A stretch of 64,000 nt of DNA from Megalopta genalis (Eukaryota; Arthropoda; Insecta; Hymenoptera; Halictidae): NCBI RefSeq assembly GCF_051020955.1, contig NW_027476094.1, positions 1,236,501 to 1,300,500 on the forward strand, in the 5' to 3' direction. The position numbers were made by a program, and so were the translations under genes. The notes under the pieces were generated by a model, which was given only the letters and a program-made list of their open reading frames with translations, was not told the origin of the DNA and ran no database searches. Positions 13,926 to 27,060 of this stretch are shown here, piece by piece (the first letter of the stretch is position 1; the number at the start of each line of letters is the position of its first letter).

Positions 13926-14345
13926 CTACAACAAGATCAACAAGAACAACAGCAACATGAACAACAAGAAAAACAAGAACAACAAGAACAACAAGAACAA
14001 CAAGAACAACAAGAACAACAAGAACAACAAGAACAACAAGATCAACAAGAACAACAAGAACAACAAGAACAACAAGAACAACAAGAACAACAAGAACAAC
14101 AAGAACAACAAGAACAACAAGAACAACAAGAACAACAAGAACAACAAGAACAACAAGAACAACAAGAACAACAAGAACAACAAGAACAACAAGAACAACA
14201 AGAACAACAACAAGATCAACAAGAACAACAAGAACAACTACAACAAGATCAACAAGAACAACAGCAACATGAACAACAAGAAAAACAAGAACAACAAGAA
14301 CAACAAGAACAACAAGAACAACAAGAACAACAAGAACAACAAGAG
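13926..14345 (+). repeat. Short D-type nonamer array
   Basis: D headers at 13926 and 14238 (312 bp unit) are followed by only a few nonamers before the next composite block. This is the most contracted D array after an R1 block. Confidence 0.88.
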
Positions 14346-15239
14346 CAACAAGAACAAGAACAGCAAGAACAACAACAACAACAACAACAACAACAGGAAC
14401 AGGAACAACAACAGCAAGAACAACAAGAACAACAAGAACAACAAGAGCAACAAGAACATCAAGAACAACAAGAAAAACAAGAACAAGAACAACAACATCA
14501 ACCAGAACAACAACAACATGAACAACAAGAACAACAACAGCAACAACAACAACAAGGACAACAAGAACAACAAGAGCAAAAAGAACAACAAGAACAATGA
14601 GAACAACGAGAACAACGAGAACAACGAGAGCAACAACAAGAACAACAACAACAAGGACAACAAGAACAACAAGAACAAAAGGAACAACAAGAACAACGAG
14701 AACAACGAGAACAACGAGAACAACGAGAACAACAACAAGAACAACAACAACAACAACAACAACTAGAGCAACAAGAACAACAAGAACACCAAGAACAACA
14801 AGAACGACAAGAACAACAAGAACATCAAGAACAACAAGAACAACAAGACCAAGAACAACAACAACAACAAGAACAAAAAGAACAACAACAACATAAACAA
14901 CAAGAACATCAACAACCAGAACAACAACAGCAACAACAGCAACAAGAGCAACAAGAGCAACAAGAGCAACAAGAACAACAAGAACAACAAGAACAACAAG
15001 AACACCAAGAACAACAAGAACAACAAGATCAACAAGAACAACAAGATCAACAAGAAGAACAACAAGAACAACAAGAAGGAGAACAAGAACAACAAGAACA
15101 ACAAGAAGAACAACAAGAACAACAACAAGAACAACAACAACAACAACTAGAACAACAAGAACAACAAGAACACCAAAAACAACAAGAACAACAAGAACAA
15201 CAAGAACAACAAGAACAACAAGAACAACAAGAACAACAA
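14346..15239 (+). repeat. Composite block with the only in-phase TGA
   Basis: This has the same cassette order as 4.3-5.2 kb: HQPE near 14494, EQR runs, CTA at 14763, CAT-AAA near 14893, only three GAG nonamers near 14945, and GAAGGAGAAC near 15076. In the first EQR run one CGA has become TGA at 14598-14600. It is the only TGA in the Q/E phase in the window. Confidence 0.82.
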
Positions 15240-15752
15240 GATCAACAACAACATGAACAACAAGAGCATCAACAACTAGAACAACAAGAACAACAACAGC
15301 AACAAGAGCAACAAAAGCAACAAGAGCAACAAGAACGACAAGAACAACAAGAACAACAAGATCAACAAAAACAACAAGAACAACAAGAACAACAAGAACA
15401 ACAAGAACAACAAGAACTACAACAATAACAAGGACAACAACAACAACTACAACAAGAACAGCAAGAACAACAACAACAACAAGAACAACAACAAGAACAA
15501 CAAGAACAACAAGATCAACAAAAACAACAACTACAACAAGAACAGCAAGAACAACAACATCAACAAGAACAACAAGAACAGAAAGAACAACAAGGACAAC
15601 AAGAACAAGATCAGCAAGAGCAACAACAACAAGAACCACATGAACAACAACAACAAGAACAACAAGAACAACAACAACAACAGGAACAACAAGAACCACA
15701 ACGCCAAGAACAACAACAACAAGAACAACAAAAACAAGAACAACAAGAACAA

Positions 15753-15801
<49 letters not shown>

Positions 15802-16061
15802 AAGAGCAACAAGAGCAACAAGAGCAACAAGAACAACAAGAACAACAAGCACAGCAAGAACAACAAGGACAACAACAACAAGAACAACAAGGACAACAAC
15901 AACAAGGACAACTAGAACAACAACAAGAAGAACAACAAGAACAACATGAACAGCAAAAACAACAAGAACGACAAGAACAACAAGAACAACAAGAACAACA
16001 AGAACAACCAGAACAACCAGAACAACAAGAACAACAAGAACAACAAGAACAACAAGAACAA

Positions 16062-16094
<33 letters not shown>

Positions 16095-16095
16095 G
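15240..16095 (+). repeat. R1 composite block, copy 4 (3' truncated)
   Basis: R1 landmarks lie at +2,360 bp from copy 3 (GATC 15240, TAA 15426, PHE near 15636, CTA 15912). Just after ACGACAACAAG near 16085 the block passes straight into plain nonamers. The M2 element and the following TAA of the other copies are missing, so the Q/E phase runs unshifted from 13.76 to 20.34 kb. Confidence 0.84.
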
Positions 16096-16205
16096 AACAA
16101 CAAGAACAACAAGAACAACAAGAACAACAAGAACAACAAGAACAACAAGAACAACAAGAACAACAAGAACAACAAGAACAACAAGAACAACAAGAACAAC
16201 AAGAA

Positions 16206-16236
<31 letters not shown>

Positions 16237-16286
16237 AAGAACAACAAGAACAACAAGAACAACAAGAACAACAAGAGCAACAAGAG

Positions 16287-16344
<58 letters not shown>

Positions 16345-17033
16345 AAGAACAACAAGAACAACAAGAACAACAAGAACAACAAGAACAACAAGAACAACAA
16401 GAACAACAAGAACAACAAGAACAACAAGAACAACAAGAACAACAAGAACAACAAGAACAACAAGAACAACTACAACAAGATCAACAAGAACAACAGCAAC
16501 ATGAACAACAAGAAAAACAAGAACAACAAGAACAACAAGAACAACAAGAACAACAAGAACAACAAGAACAACAAGAACAACAAGAACAACAAGAACAACA
16601 AGAACAACAAGAACAACAAGAACAACAAGAACAACAAGAACAACAAGAACAACAAGAACAACAAGAACAACAAGAACAACAAGAACAACAAGAACAACAA
16701 CAAGATCAACAAGAACAACAAGAACAACTACAACAAGATCAACAAGAACAACAGCAACATGAACAACAAGAAAAACAAGAACAACAAGAACAACAAGAAC
16801 AACAAGAACAACAAGAACAACAAGAACAACAAGACCTACAAGAACAACAAGAACAACAAGAACAACAAGAACAACAAGAACAACAAGAACAACAAGAACA
16901 ACAAGAACAACAAGAACAACAAGAACAACAAGAACAACAAGAACAACAAGAACAACAAGAACAACAAGAACAACAAGAACAACAAGAACAACAAGAACAA
17001 CAAGAACAACAAGAACAACAAGAACAACAAGAA

Positions 17034-17064
<31 letters not shown>

Positions 17065-17114
17065 AAGAACAACAAGAACAACAAGAACAACAAGAACAAC
17101 AAGAGCAACAAGAG

Positions 17115-17172
<58 letters not shown>

Positions 17173-17624
17173 AAGAACAACAAGAACAACAAGAACAACA
17201 AGAACAACAAGAACAACAAGATCAACAAGAACAACAAGAACAACAAGAACAACAAGAACAACAAGAACAACAAGAACAACAAGAACAACAAGAACAACAA
17301 GAACAACAAGAACAACAAGAACAACAAGAACAAAAAGAACAACAAGAACAACAAGAACAACAAGAACAACAAGAACAACAAGAACAACAACAAGATCAAC
17401 AAGAACAACAAGAACAACTACAACAAGATCAACAAGAACAACAGCAACATGAACAACAAGAAAAACAAGAACAACAAGAACAACAAGAACAACAAGAACA
17501 ACAAGAACAACAAGAACAACAAGAACAACAAGAACAACAAGAACAACAAGAACAACAAGAACAACAAGAACAACAAGAACAACAAGAACAACAAGAACAA
17601 CAAGAACAACAAGAGCAACAAGAG

Positions 17625-17682
<58 letters not shown>

Positions 17683-17723
17683 AAGAACAACAAGAACAAC
17701 AAGAACAACAAGAACAACAAGAA

Positions 17724-17754
<31 letters not shown>

Positions 17755-18368
17755 AAGAACAACAAGAACAACAAGAACAACAAGAACAACAAGAACAACA
17801 AGAACAACAAGAACAAAAAGAACAACAAGAACAACAAGAACAACAAGAACAACAAGAACAACAAGAACAACAACAAGATCAACAAGAACAACAAGAACAA
17901 CAAGAACAACAAGAACAACAAGAACAACAAGAACAACAAGAACAACAAGAACAACAAGAACAACAAGAACAACAAGAACAACTACAACAAGATCAACAAG
18001 AACAACAGCAACATGAACAACAAGAAAAACAAGAACAACAAGAACAACAAGAACAACAAGAACAACAAGAACAACAAGAACAACAAGAACAACAAGAACA
18101 ACAAGAACAACAAGAACAACAAGAACAACAAGAACAACAAGAACAACAAGAACAACAAGAACAACAAGAACAACAAGAACAACAAGAACAACAAGAACAA
18201 CAAGAACAACAAGAACAACAAGAACAACAAGAACAACAAGAACAACAAGAACAACAAGAACAACAAGAACAACAAGAACAACAAGAACAACAAGAACAAC
18301 AAGAACAACAAGAACAACAAGAACAACAGGAACAACAGGAACAACAAGAACAACAGGAACAACAAGAA

Positions 18369-18399
<31 letters not shown>

Positions 18400-18566
18400 A
18401 AGAACAACAAGAACAACAAGAACAACAAGAACAACAAGAACAACAAGAACAACAAGAACAACAAGAACAACAAGAACAACAAGAACAACAAGAACAACAA
18501 GAGCAACAAGAGCAACAAGAGCAAGAAGAGCAACAAGAACAACAAGAGCAACAAGAGCAACAAGAA

Positions 18567-18597
<31 letters not shown>

Positions 18598-18728
18598 AAG
18601 AACAACAAGAACAACAAGAACAACAAGAACAACAAGAACAACAAGAACAACAAGAACAACAAGAACAACAAGAACAACAAGAACAACAAGAACAACAAGA
18701 ACAACAAGAACAACAAGAACAACAAGAA

Positions 18729-18759
<31 letters not shown>

Positions 18760-18770
18760 AACAGCAAGAA

Positions 18771-18801
<31 letters not shown>

Positions 18802-18941
18802 AAGAACAAGAACAACAACATCTACCAGAACCACAACAACATGAACAACAAGAACAAGAACAACAACAACAACAACAAGAACAACTACAACAAGAACAAC
18901 GGGAACAACAACAGCAAGAACAACAAGGACAAAAAGAATAA
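15429..18941 (+). other. Second longest stop-free Q/E stretch (no start codon)
   Basis: The Q/E phase is open between TAA 15426-15428 and TAA 18939-18941, about 1,170 codons. It spans R1 copy 4 and the following D array with no phase change because the M2 element is missing from this R1 copy. As elsewhere there is no start codon in the frame, so it is recorded as an open-frame property and not as a gene. Confidence 0.25.
16096..18745 (+). repeat. D-type nonamer array with four headers
   Basis: D headers at 16470, 16728, 17418 and 17982 give units of 258, 690 and 564 bp. Singular variants are GACCTACAAG near 16832 and AAAAAGAAC near 17335 and 17816. CAG variants near 18329-18358 and GAG clusters resemble those at 2.95 and 7.6 kb. 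A stretch of about 295 bp near 18035-18328 is unbroken nonamer. Confidence 0.9.
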
Positions 18942-20342
18942 CAAGAACAAGAAGAACAACAAGAACAACAAGAGCAACAAGAGCAACAATAACAACAAGA
19001 ACAACAAGAACAACAAGAAAAACAAGAACAGGAACAACAACATCAACCAGAACAACAACAACATGAACAACAAGAACAACAACAGCAACAACAACAACAA
19101 GGACAACAAGAACAACAAGAGCAAAAAGAGCAACAAGAACAACGAGAACAACGAGAACAACGAGAACAACGAGAACAACAACAAGAACAACAACAACAAG
19201 GACAACAAGAACAACAAGAACAAAAGGAACAACAAGAACAACGAGAACAACGAGAACAACGAGAACAACGAGAACAACAACAAGAACAACAACAACAACA
19301 ACAACAACTAGAGCAACAAGAACAACAAGAACACCAAGAACAACAAGAACAACAAGAACATCAAGAACAACAAGAACAACAAGACCAAGAACAACAACAA
19401 CAACAACAACAAGAACAAAAAGAACAACAACAACATAAACAACAAGAACATCAACAACCAGAACAACAACAGCAACAACAGCAACAAGAGCAACAAGAGC
19501 AACAAGAGCAACAAGAGCAACAAGAGCAACAAGAGCAACAAGAGCAACAAGAACAACAAGAACAACAAGAACAACAAGAACACCAAGAACAACAAGAACA
19601 ACAAGATCAACAAGAACAACAAGAACAACAAGAAGAACAACAAGAACAACAAGAAGGAGAACAAGAACAACAAGAACAACAAGAAGAACAACAAGAACAA
19701 CAACAAGAACAACAACAACAACAACTAGAACAACAAGAACAACAAGAACACCAAAAACAACAAGAACAACAAGAACAACAAGAACAACAAGAACAACAAC
19801 AACAACAACTAGAACAACAAGAACAACAAGAACACCAAAAACAACAAGAACAACAAGAACAACAAGAACAACAAGAACAACAAGAACAACAAGATCAACA
19901 ACAACATGAACAACAAGAACAACAAGATCAACAAGAGCAACAAGAGCTACAAGAACAACAAGAACAACAAGAACAACAAGATCAACAACAACATGAACAA
20001 CAAGAGCATCAACAACTAGAACAACAAGAACAACAACAGCAACAAGAGCAACAAAAGCAACAAGAGCAACAAGAACGACAAGAACAACAAGAACAACAAG
20101 AGCAACAAGAGCAACAAGAGCAACAAGAGCAACAAGAGCAACAAGAGCAACAAGAACAACAAGAACAACAAGAACAACAAGAACAACAAGAACAACGAGA
20201 ACAACGAGTACAACGAGAACAACTAGAACAACGAGAACAACAAGAACAACCAGAACAGCATGAACCACCAGAACAGCAAGAACAACCAGAACAGCAAGAA
20301 CAACAAGAGCAACAAGAACAACTACAACAACAAGGACAACAA
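18746..20342 (+). repeat. Composite block, paralogue of 23.76-25.37 kb
   Basis: HLPEP lies at 18819, TAA at 18939 and 18990, HQPE near 19039, CTA at 19308, CAT-AAA near 19436, and seven GAG nonamers near 19486. Two tandem CTAGAAC...CACCAAAAAC cassettes start near 19725 and 19809. GAGCTACAAG near 19945, GAGCATCAAC near 20004 and the HEPPE cassette at 20257 follow. Landmarks recur 5,015-5,023 bp downstream. Confidence 0.83.
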
Positions 20343-20355
20343 GACAACATGAACA
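20331..20355 (+). repeat. M3 element: recurrent 1-base deletion (14 copies)
   Basis: ggacaacaagacaacatg lacks one A compared with the related GAACAACATGAACAGC seen in R1 (for example at 717-731). It moves the Q/E phase by -1. The GACAACATG core is at 20343, 22357, 25367, 26059, 30610, 36083, 37180, 39935, 43043, 47622, 50737, 55172, 57804 and 61574. It is absent from the first 20 kb. Confidence 0.85.
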
Positions 20356-20858
20356 GCAAGAACAACAAGAACAACAAGAACAAGAACAACAAGAACAACC
20401 GGAACAACAAGAACAACAAGAACAACCAGAACAACTACAACAAGAACAACTAGAACAACAACAACAACAACAAGAACAACAACAACAACAACAAGAACTA
20501 CAAGAACAACAAGAACAACAACAACAACAACAACAACCACAACAAGAACAACAACAACAAGAACAACGGGAACAACAACAGCAAGAACAACGAGGACAAA
20601 AAGAATAACAAGAACAAGAAGAACAACAAGAACAACAAGAGCAACAAGAGCAACAATAACAACAAGAACAACAAGAACAACAAGAACAACAAGAACAACA
20701 AGAAAAACAAGAACAAGAACAACAACATCAACCAGAACAACAACAACATGAACAACAAGAACAACAACAGCAACAACAACAACAAGGACAACAAGAACAA
20801 CAAGAGCAAAAAGAACAACAAGAACAACGAGAACAACGAGAACAACGGGAACAACGAG

Positions 20859-20896
<38 letters not shown>

Positions 20897-21424
20897 CTAG
20901 AACAACAAGAACAACAAGAACACCAAGAACACCAAGAGCAAAAAGAACAACAAGAACAACAAGAACAACAAGAACATCAACAACCTGAACAACAACAACA
21001 ACAACAACAAGAACAAAAAGAACAACAACAACATGAACAACAAGAACATCAACAACCAGAACAACAAGAACAACAACAGCAACAAGAGCAACAAGAGCAA
21101 CAATAACAACAAGAACAACAAGAACAACAAGAACAACAAGAACAACAAGAACAACAAGAACAACAAGAACAACAAGAACAACAAGAACAACAAGAACAAC
21201 AAGAACAACAAGAACAACAAGAACAACAAGAACAACAAGAACAACAAGAACAACAAGAACAACAAGAACAACAAGAACAACAAGAACAACAAGAACAACA
21301 AGAACAACAAGAACAACAAGAACAACAAGAACAACGAGAACAACGAGAACAACAACAACAAGGACAACTAGAACAACAACAAGAAGAACAACAAGAACAA
21401 CATGAACAACAAGAACAATAAGAA

Positions 21425-21455
<31 letters not shown>

Positions 21456-21735
21456 AAGAACAACAAGAACAACAAGAACAACATGAACAACAAGAACAAC
21501 AAGAACAACAAGAACAACAAGAACAACAAGAACAACAAGAACAACAAGAACAACAATAACAACAAGAACAGCGAGAACAACGAGTACAACGAGAACAACG
21601 AGAACAACGAGAACAACCAGAACAACCAGAACAGCATGAACCACCAGAACAGCAAGAACAACCAGAACAGCAAGAAGAACAACAAGAACAACAAGAACAA
21701 CAAGAAGAACAAGATCAACAAAAACAACAAGAAAA
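20343..21735 (+). repeat. Mosaic block between M3 and M4 deletion elements
   Basis: The block begins with the M3 deletion element (GACAACATG at 20343). It holds (CAA)n tracts, CGAGGACAAAAAGAATAAC with TAA at 20606, TAA at 20657, HQPE near 20727, CTA at 20897, a synonymous CCT in the HQQPE cassette near 20993, TAA at 21104, 21419 and 21557, and HEPPE at 21632. It ends at the M4 deletion (21736). Paralogues lie at about 34.67-35.73, 37.44-38.49 and 60.0-60.96 kb. Confidence 0.82.
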
Positions 21736-21744
21736 GACGAACAA
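21727..21744 (+). repeat. M4 element: recurrent 1-base deletion (7 copies)
   Basis: caacaagaaaagacgaac lacks one base relative to caacaagaacaagacgaa-type sequence and moves the Q/E phase by -1. GACG is at 21736, 30133 (diverged, GTAAAGACG), 35729, 38495, 41541, 49198 and 60958. The cassette copy near 63935 is undeleted. Confidence 0.82.
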
Positions 21745-22356
21745 CAAGAACAACAAGGACAACAAGAACAACAAGAACAACAAGAACAACAAGAACTACA
21801 ACAACAACAAGGACAACAACAACAACTACAACAAGAACAGCAAGAACAACAACGACAACAAGAACAACAAGAACAACTAGAAAAACAACAAAAAGAACAA
21901 CGAGAACAACAAGAACAACAAGAACAACAAGAACAACAAGAACAACAAGAACAACAAGAACAACAAGAACAACAAGAACAACAAGAACAACAAGAACAAC
22001 AAGAACAACAAGAACAACAAGAACAACAAGAACAACAAGAACAACAAGAACAACAAGAACAACAAGAACAACAAGAACAACAAGAACAACAAGAACAACA
22101 AGAACAACAAGAACAACAAGAACAACAAGAACAACAAGAACAACAAGAACAACAAGAACAACAAGAACAACAAGAACAACAAGAACAACAAGAACAACAA
22201 GAACAACAAGAACAACAAGAACAACAAGAACAACAAGAACAACAAGAACAACAAGAACAACAAGAACAACCAGAACAACAACAACAAGAACAACTAGAAC
22301 AACAACAATAAGAACAACAAGAACAACAAGAACAACTAGAACAACAAGGACAACAA
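21736..22356 (+). repeat. Block with the longest perfect nonamer run
   Basis: After M4 and a short (CAA)n/GGA stretch, 21906-22269 is an unbroken run of caacaagaa, about 40 perfect copies and the longest I found by eye. It ends in a CCA variant, CTA near 22294 and TAA at 22309. A run this homogeneous implies recent expansion or active homogenisation. Confidence 0.88.
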
Positions 22357-22493
22357 GACAACATGAACAGCAAGAACAACAAGAACAACAAGAACAAGAG
22401 CAACAAGAACAACCGGAACAACAAGAACAACAAGAACAACCAGAACAACAACAACAAGGACAACTAGAACAACAACAACAAGAACAACAAGAA

Positions 22494-22524
<31 letters not shown>

Positions 22525-22665
22525 AAGAACAACAAGAACAACAAGAACAACAAGAACAACAAGAACAACAAGAACAACAAGGACAACAAGAACAACAAGA
22601 ACAACGAGAACTACAAGAACAACGAGAACAACGAGAACAACGAGAACAACGAGAACAACAAGAAT
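22357..22665 (+). repeat. Short mosaic segment after an M3 element
   Basis: The M3 deletion (22357) is followed by CAACCGGAAC, a GGACAACTAG junction, a short nonamer run with one GAG, a GGA variant, the CGAGAACTACAAG motif near 22610, an EQR run and an in-phase TAA at 22665. A shortened copy is found at 27.63-27.82 kb. Confidence 0.78.
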
Positions 22666-23138
22666 AACAAGAACAACAAGGACAACCAGAACAGCAAGAA
22701 GAACAACAAGAACAACAAGATCAACAAAAACAACAAGAACAACAAGAACAACAAGAACAACAAGAACAACAAGAACAACAAGAACAACAAGAACAACAAG
22801 AACTACAACAATAACAAGGACAACAACAACAACTACAACAAGAACAGCAAGAACAACAACAACAACAAGAACAACAACAAGAACAACAAGAACAACAAGA
22901 TCAACAAAAACAACAACTACAACAAGAACAGCAAGAACAACAACATCAACAAGAACAACAAGAACAGAAAGAACAACAAGGACAACAAGAACAAGAACAG
23001 CAAGAGCAACAACAACAAGAACCACATGAACAACAACAACAAGAACAACAAGAACAACAACAACAACAGGAACAACAAGAACCACAACGCCAAGAACAAC
23101 AACAACAAGAACAACAAAAACAAGAACAACAAGAACAA

Positions 23139-23169
<31 letters not shown>

Positions 23170-23453
23170 AAGTGCAACAAGAACAACAAGAGCAACAAGA
23201 GCAATAAGAGCAACAAGAACAACAAGATCAACAAGAACAACAAGCACAACAAGAACAACAAGGACAACAACAACAAGAACAAGGACAACAACAACAAGGA
23301 CAACTAGAACAACAACAAGAAGAACAACAAGAACAACATGAACAGCAAAAACAACAAGAACGACAAGAACAACAAGAACAACAAGAACAACAATAACAAC
23401 CAGAACAACCAGAACAACAAGAACAACAAGAACAACAAGAACAACAAGGACAA

Positions 23454-23486
<33 letters not shown>

Positions 23487-23700
23487 GAACAACAACAACA
23501 AGAACAAGAACAACGGGAACACAACAACAAGAACAACAAGAACCAGAACAACGGGAACAACAACGACGAGAGCAACAAGAACAACAAGAACAACAAGAAC
23601 AATAAGAACAACAAGAACAACAAGAACAACAAGAACAACAAGAACAACAAGAACAACAACAAGATCAACAAGAACAACAAGATCAACAAGAACAACAGCA
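22666..23700 (+). repeat. R1 composite block, copy 5
   Basis: R1 landmarks are PHE near 23022, PQRQE near 23087, CTA at 23304 and M2 at 23514. Diagnostic differences from copies 1-4 are GAA for GAT before CAGCAAGAG (near 22993), a GTG triplet at 23172, CAA for CAG after GCA, and extra TAA at 23205 and 23394. The pattern recurs about 5,166-5,175 bp downstream as copy 7. Confidence 0.85.
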
Positions 23701-23743
23701 ACATGAACAACAAGAACAACAAGAACAACAAGAACAACAAGAA

Positions 23744-23774
<31 letters not shown>

Positions 23775-23785
23775 AACAGCAAGAA

Positions 23786-23816
<31 letters not shown>

Positions 23817-25366
23817 AAGAACAAGAACAACAACATCTACCAGAACCACAACAACATGAACAACAAGAACAAGAACAACAACAACAACAACAAGAACAAC
23901 TACAACAAGAACAACGGGAACAACAACAGCAAGAACAACAAGGACAAAAAGAATAACAAGAACAAGAAGAACAACAAGAACAACAAGAGCAACAAGAGCA
24001 ACAATAACAACAAGAACAACAAGAACAACAAGAAAAACAAGAACAGGAACAACAACATCAACCAGAACAACAACAACATGAACAACAAGAACAACAACAG
24101 CAACAACAACAACAAGGACAACAAGAACAACAAGAGCAAAAAGAACAACAAGAACAACGAGAACAACGAGAACAACGAGAACAACGAGAACAACAACAAG
24201 AACAACAACAACAAGGACAACAAGAACAACAAGAACAAAAGGAACAACAAGAACAACGAGAACAACGAGAACAACGAGAACAACGAGAACAACAACAAGA
24301 ACAACAACAACAACAACAACAACTAGAGCAACAAGAACAACAAGAACACCAAGAACAACAAGAACAACAAGAACATCAAGAACAACAAGAACAACAAGAC
24401 CAAGAACAACAACAACAACAACAACAAGAACAAAAAGAACAACAACAACATAAACAACAAGAACATCAACAACCAGAACAACAACAGCAACAACAGCAAC
24501 AAGAGCAACAAGAGCAACAAGAGCAACAAGAGCAACAAGAGCAACAAGAGCAACAAGAGCAACAAGAGCAACAAGAACAACAAGAACAACAAGAACAACA
24601 AGAACACCAAGAACAACAAGAACAACAAGATCAACAAGAACAACAAGAACAACAAGAAGAACAACAAGAACAACAAGAAGGAGAACAAGAACAACAAGAA
24701 CAACAAGAAGAACAACAAGAACAACAACAAGAACAACAACAACAACAACTAGAACAACAAGAACAACAAGAACACCAAAAACAACAAGAACAACAAGAAC
24801 AACAAGAACAACAAGAACAACAACAACAACAACTAGAACAACAAGAACAACAAGAACACCAAAAACAACAAGAACAACAAGAACAACAAGAACAACAAGA
24901 ACAACAAGAACAACAAGATCAACAACAACATGAACAACAAGAACAACAAGATCAACAAGAGCAACAAGAGCTACAAGAACAACAAGAACAACAAGAACAA
25001 CAAGATCAACAACAACATGAACAACAAGAGCATCAACAACTAGAACAACAAGAACAACAACAGCAACAAGAGCAACAAAAGCAACAAGAGCAACAAGAAC
25101 GACAAGAACAACAAGAACAACAAGAGCAACAAGAGCAACAAGAGCAACAAGAGCAACAAGAGCAACAAGAACAACAAGAACAACAAGAACAACAAGAACA
25201 ACAAGAACAACAAGAACAACGAGAACAACGAGTACAACGAGAACAACTAGAACAACGAGAACAACAAGAACAACCAGAACAGCATGAACCACCAGAACAG
25301 CAAGAACAACCAGAACAGCAAGAACAACAAGAGCAACAAGAACAACTACAACAACAAGGACAACAA
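23701..25366 (+). repeat. Composite block, duplicate of 18.75-20.34 kb
   Basis: HLPEP at 23834, TAA at 23954 and 24005, CTA at 24323, eight GAG nonamers (24501-24572), the two tandem CACCAAAAAC cassettes, GAGCTACAAG and HEPPE at 25280 follow the same order and spacing as 18.75-20.34 kb. The offset is 5,015 bp, growing to 5,023 bp. The GAG run is one nonamer longer here. Confidence 0.86.
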
Positions 25367-26058
25367 GACAACATGAACAGCAAGAACAACAAGAACAACA
25401 AGAACAAGAACAACAAGAACAACCGGAACAACAAGAACTACAACAATAACAAGGACAGCAACAACAACTACAACAAGAACAGCAAGAACAACAACAACAA
25501 CAACAAGAACAACAACAAGAACAACAAGAACAACAAGATCTACAAAAACAACATCTACAACAATAACAGCAAGAACAACAACAAGAACAACAAGAACAAC
25601 AAGAACAGAAAGAACAACAAGGGCAACAAGAACAACAAGGACAACAACAACAACTACAACAAGAACAGCAAGAACAACAACAACAAGAAGAACAACAAGA
25701 ACAACAAGAACAACTAGAAAAACAAAAAAAAGAACAACGAGAACAACAAGAACAACAAGAACAACAAGAACAACAAGAACAACAAGAACAACAAGAACAA
25801 CAAGAACAACAAGAACAACAAGAACAACAAGAACAACAAGAACAACAAGAACAACAAGAATAACAAGAACAACAAGAACAACAAGAACAACAAGAACAAC
25901 AAGAACAACAAGAACAACAAGAACAACAAGAACAACAAGAACAACAAGAACAACAAGAACAACAAGAACAACCAGAACAACAACAACAAGAACAACTAGA
26001 ACAACAACAATAAGAACAACAAGAACAACAAGAACAACTAGAACAACAAGGACAACAA
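25367..26058 (+). repeat. Mosaic segment with divergent cassettes and pure nonamers
   Basis: M3 (25367) leads to TAA at 25447, AACAAGATCTAC near 25533, TAA at 25564, a synonymous GGG triplet near 25621, GAAAAACAAAAAAAAG near 25717 and a nonamer run near 25745-25975. That run is broken once by TAA at 25861. It ends with CCA and CTA variants and TAA at 26011. The second half is repeated about 4,551-4,560 bp downstream. Confidence 0.8.
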
Positions 26059-26243
26059 GACAACATGAACAGCAAGAACAACAAGAACAACAAGAACAAG
26101 AGCAACAAGAACAACCGGAACAACAAGAACAACAAGAACAACCAGAACAACAACAACAAGGACAACTAGAACAACAACAATAACAAGAACAACAAGAGCA
26201 ACAAGAACAACAAGAACAACAAGAACAACAAGAACAACAAGAA

Positions 26244-26274
<31 letters not shown>

Positions 26275-26651
26275 AAGAACAACAAGAACAACAAGAACAA
26301 CAAGAACAACAAGAACTACAACAATAACAAGGACAACAACAACAACTACAACAAGAACAGCAAGAACAACAACAACAACAAGAACAACAACAAGAACAAC
26401 AAGAACAACAAGATCAACAAAAACAACAACTACGACAAGAACAGCAAGAACAACAACATCAACAAGAACAACAAGAACAGAAAGAACAACAAGGACAACA
26501 AGAACAAGAACAGCAAGAGCAACAACAACAAGAACCACATGAACAACAACAACAAGAACAACAAGAACAACAACAACAACAGGAACAACAAGAACCACAA
26601 CGCCAAGAACAACAACAACAAGAACAACAAAAACAAGAACAACAAGAACAA

Positions 26652-26700
<49 letters not shown>

Positions 26701-26829
26701 AAGAGCAACAAGAGCAACAAGAGCAACAAGAACAACAAGATCAACAAGAACAACAAGCACAGCAAGAACAACAAGGACAACAACAACAAGAACAACAAGG
26801 ACAACAACAACAAGGACAACTAGAACAAC
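26059..26829 (+). repeat. R1 composite block, copy 6 (preceded by M3)
   Basis: The M3 element (26059) is followed by TAA at 26181 and 26325, then R1 landmarks: PHE near 26535, PQRQE near 26600, GATCAAC inserted before GCACAG near 26740, and CTA at 26820. The block then enters nonamers directly, without CATGAACAGCAAAAAC or M2. Copy 8 is its duplicate 4,551 bp downstream. Confidence 0.83.
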
Positions 26830-26966
26830 AACAAGAAGAACAACAAGAACAACAAGAACAACAAGAACAACAAGAACAACAAGAACAACAAGAACAACAA
26901 GAACAACAAGAACAACAAGAACAACAAGAACAACAAGAACAACAAGAACAACAAGAACAACAAGAA

Positions 26967-26997
<31 letters not shown>

Positions 26998-27011
26998 AAG
27001 AACAACAAGAA

Positions 27012-27060
<49 letters not shown>

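Noticed and set aside
21727..21744. Programmed -1 frameshift site at M4 (A-rich AAAAG before GACG)
   Set aside because: M4 alone has a weakly slippery run. M2 and M3 do not, and no downstream structure is possible in nearly U-free RNA. A shared ancestral deletion explains it more simply.
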